From NCBI GenBank assembly GCA_019843655.1, contig JACDQD010000006.1, positions 18,556,246-18,620,245 on the forward strand: DNA of 64,000 nucleotides, read 5' to 3'. Within the stretch, counting starts at the first letter, position 1, and every line of letters begins with the position of its first letter. The position numbers were made by a program, and so were the translations under genes. Positions 63,358 through 64,000 of the stretch are shown piece after piece. The DNA comes from Lethocerus indicus (lineage: Eukaryota > Arthropoda > Insecta > Hemiptera > Belostomatidae). Below the pieces are notes generated by a model. That model had not been told where the DNA came from and made no database searches. It was given only the letters and a program-made list of their open reading frames with translations.

Positions 63358-64000
63358 CTAGTCCAAAAAAAGAATTTTTATAAGTAACTTATAATTTCTG
63401 TCAATTATAAAACAGCAATTATAAATTAGCAATTAAAAACAAATATATGAAAATTAAATTAAACATACAAAGCAGAAAAGAATAAAATAAACATATATGT
63501 ATAATGAAATAGGAATAATGGTTAACACATTTAAACCAACTTAAATTCTTTAAAAGTGTAAAGAATTTTATTATGAACAGTAATAATGGAATTTACTATA
63601 AATTGCATAATTTTATTGCATTATAAAAAAAAACTAGCATTTTTTTATTGAATTAAAACTTTTTAACTCTATGCCTTACTTTGACTATTCTTTATAACTA
63701 AAAAAAATAAATTGTTGAAATTTACTTTCTAATATTTATGTTAGGGAAAATAACTTTAAGCAATATAGTTTTATCTTTACAATAAGTATGATTGCAGAAT
63801 TAGCATAGTTATAGAAGTGTATTAGCTTATAAATGGAATGTTTAAATGTTAAAGGGCTGCAAAGAACGAAAATAGTTGTTAATGTATTCAATGGTCCCTT
63901 GGTGGCTTAAATGAATTAACGGAAGTACTTGAAATATTGATCAGGTCAGTATTTCATGCCTCTAGGTTTCTAGCATTGTTTAATGGTTTATTGCAGCCAT
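63358..64000 (-). other. Intron upstream of the 53BP1 BRCT exon, running off the window
   Basis: This is AT-rich, CpG-poor DNA before the acceptor of the BRCT exon. I looked on the minus strand for the preceding first BRCT repeat and found no open frame resembling it. The first repeat and the rest of the gene should lie to the right of the window. One acceptor-like site (cgttctttgcag on the minus strand near 63,857) is followed by only about 26 open codons, with nothing recognisable. Confidence 0.55.

Overview
This is 64 kb of animal nuclear DNA with no bacterial or organellar features. It has no operons or ribosome binding sites, it carries long AT and GA microsatellites, and coding sequence occurs only as short pieces bounded by splice sites. 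Base composition is mosaic. Most of the window is intergenic-looking and rich in CpG (for example 15 CpG in 39,181-39,300). Three AT-rich blocks are strongly CpG-poor (about 43.68-45.98, 46.74-48.15 and 62.15-64.0 kb). CpG-poor transcribed regions set in CpG-normal intergenic DNA are the usual footprint of germline gene-body methylation in invertebrates. I infer an arthropod, probably an insect with functional DNA methylation (a hymenopteran would fit), but no diagnostic marker proves this.

One gene is recognised with good support. At the right edge, on the minus strand, are the last two coding exons of a 53BP1 (TP53BP1) homologue, encoding most of the second C-terminal BRCT repeat, with a stop codon and a plausible polyadenylation signal. 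Its upstream exons lie beyond the window. A second real-looking gene is marked on the minus strand at 44.25-44.33 kb by a first coding exon. It has a start codon, a signal-peptide-like N-terminus and a perfect GTAAGT donor. A CpG-rich island at 45.98-46.74 kb is its likely promoter and may also fire rightward into the CpG-poor block 46.74-48.15 kb. No later exon of this gene was found, so most of 1-43.6 kb may be its intron or intergenic DNA.

Between 57.2 and 58.0 kb there is a cluster of weaker splice-bounded exon candidates on both strands. One is a two-exon N-terminus with an acidic dileucine motif. Other weak candidates are at 47.7, 53.1, 54.6 and 60.9 kb.

The rest is non-coding as far as I can see. 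Its most notable structure is a run of four diverged local direct duplications between 28.0 and 38.8 kb (units of 75-180 bp, spaced 75 bp to 1.4 kb). There is also a 34-bp inverted repeat at 53.1 kb with 30/34 matching positions, three G-quadruplex motifs, four AT tracts, two long GA tracts and a 10-bp minisatellite. No tRNA, rRNA, CRISPR array, transposase or viral gene was recognised.
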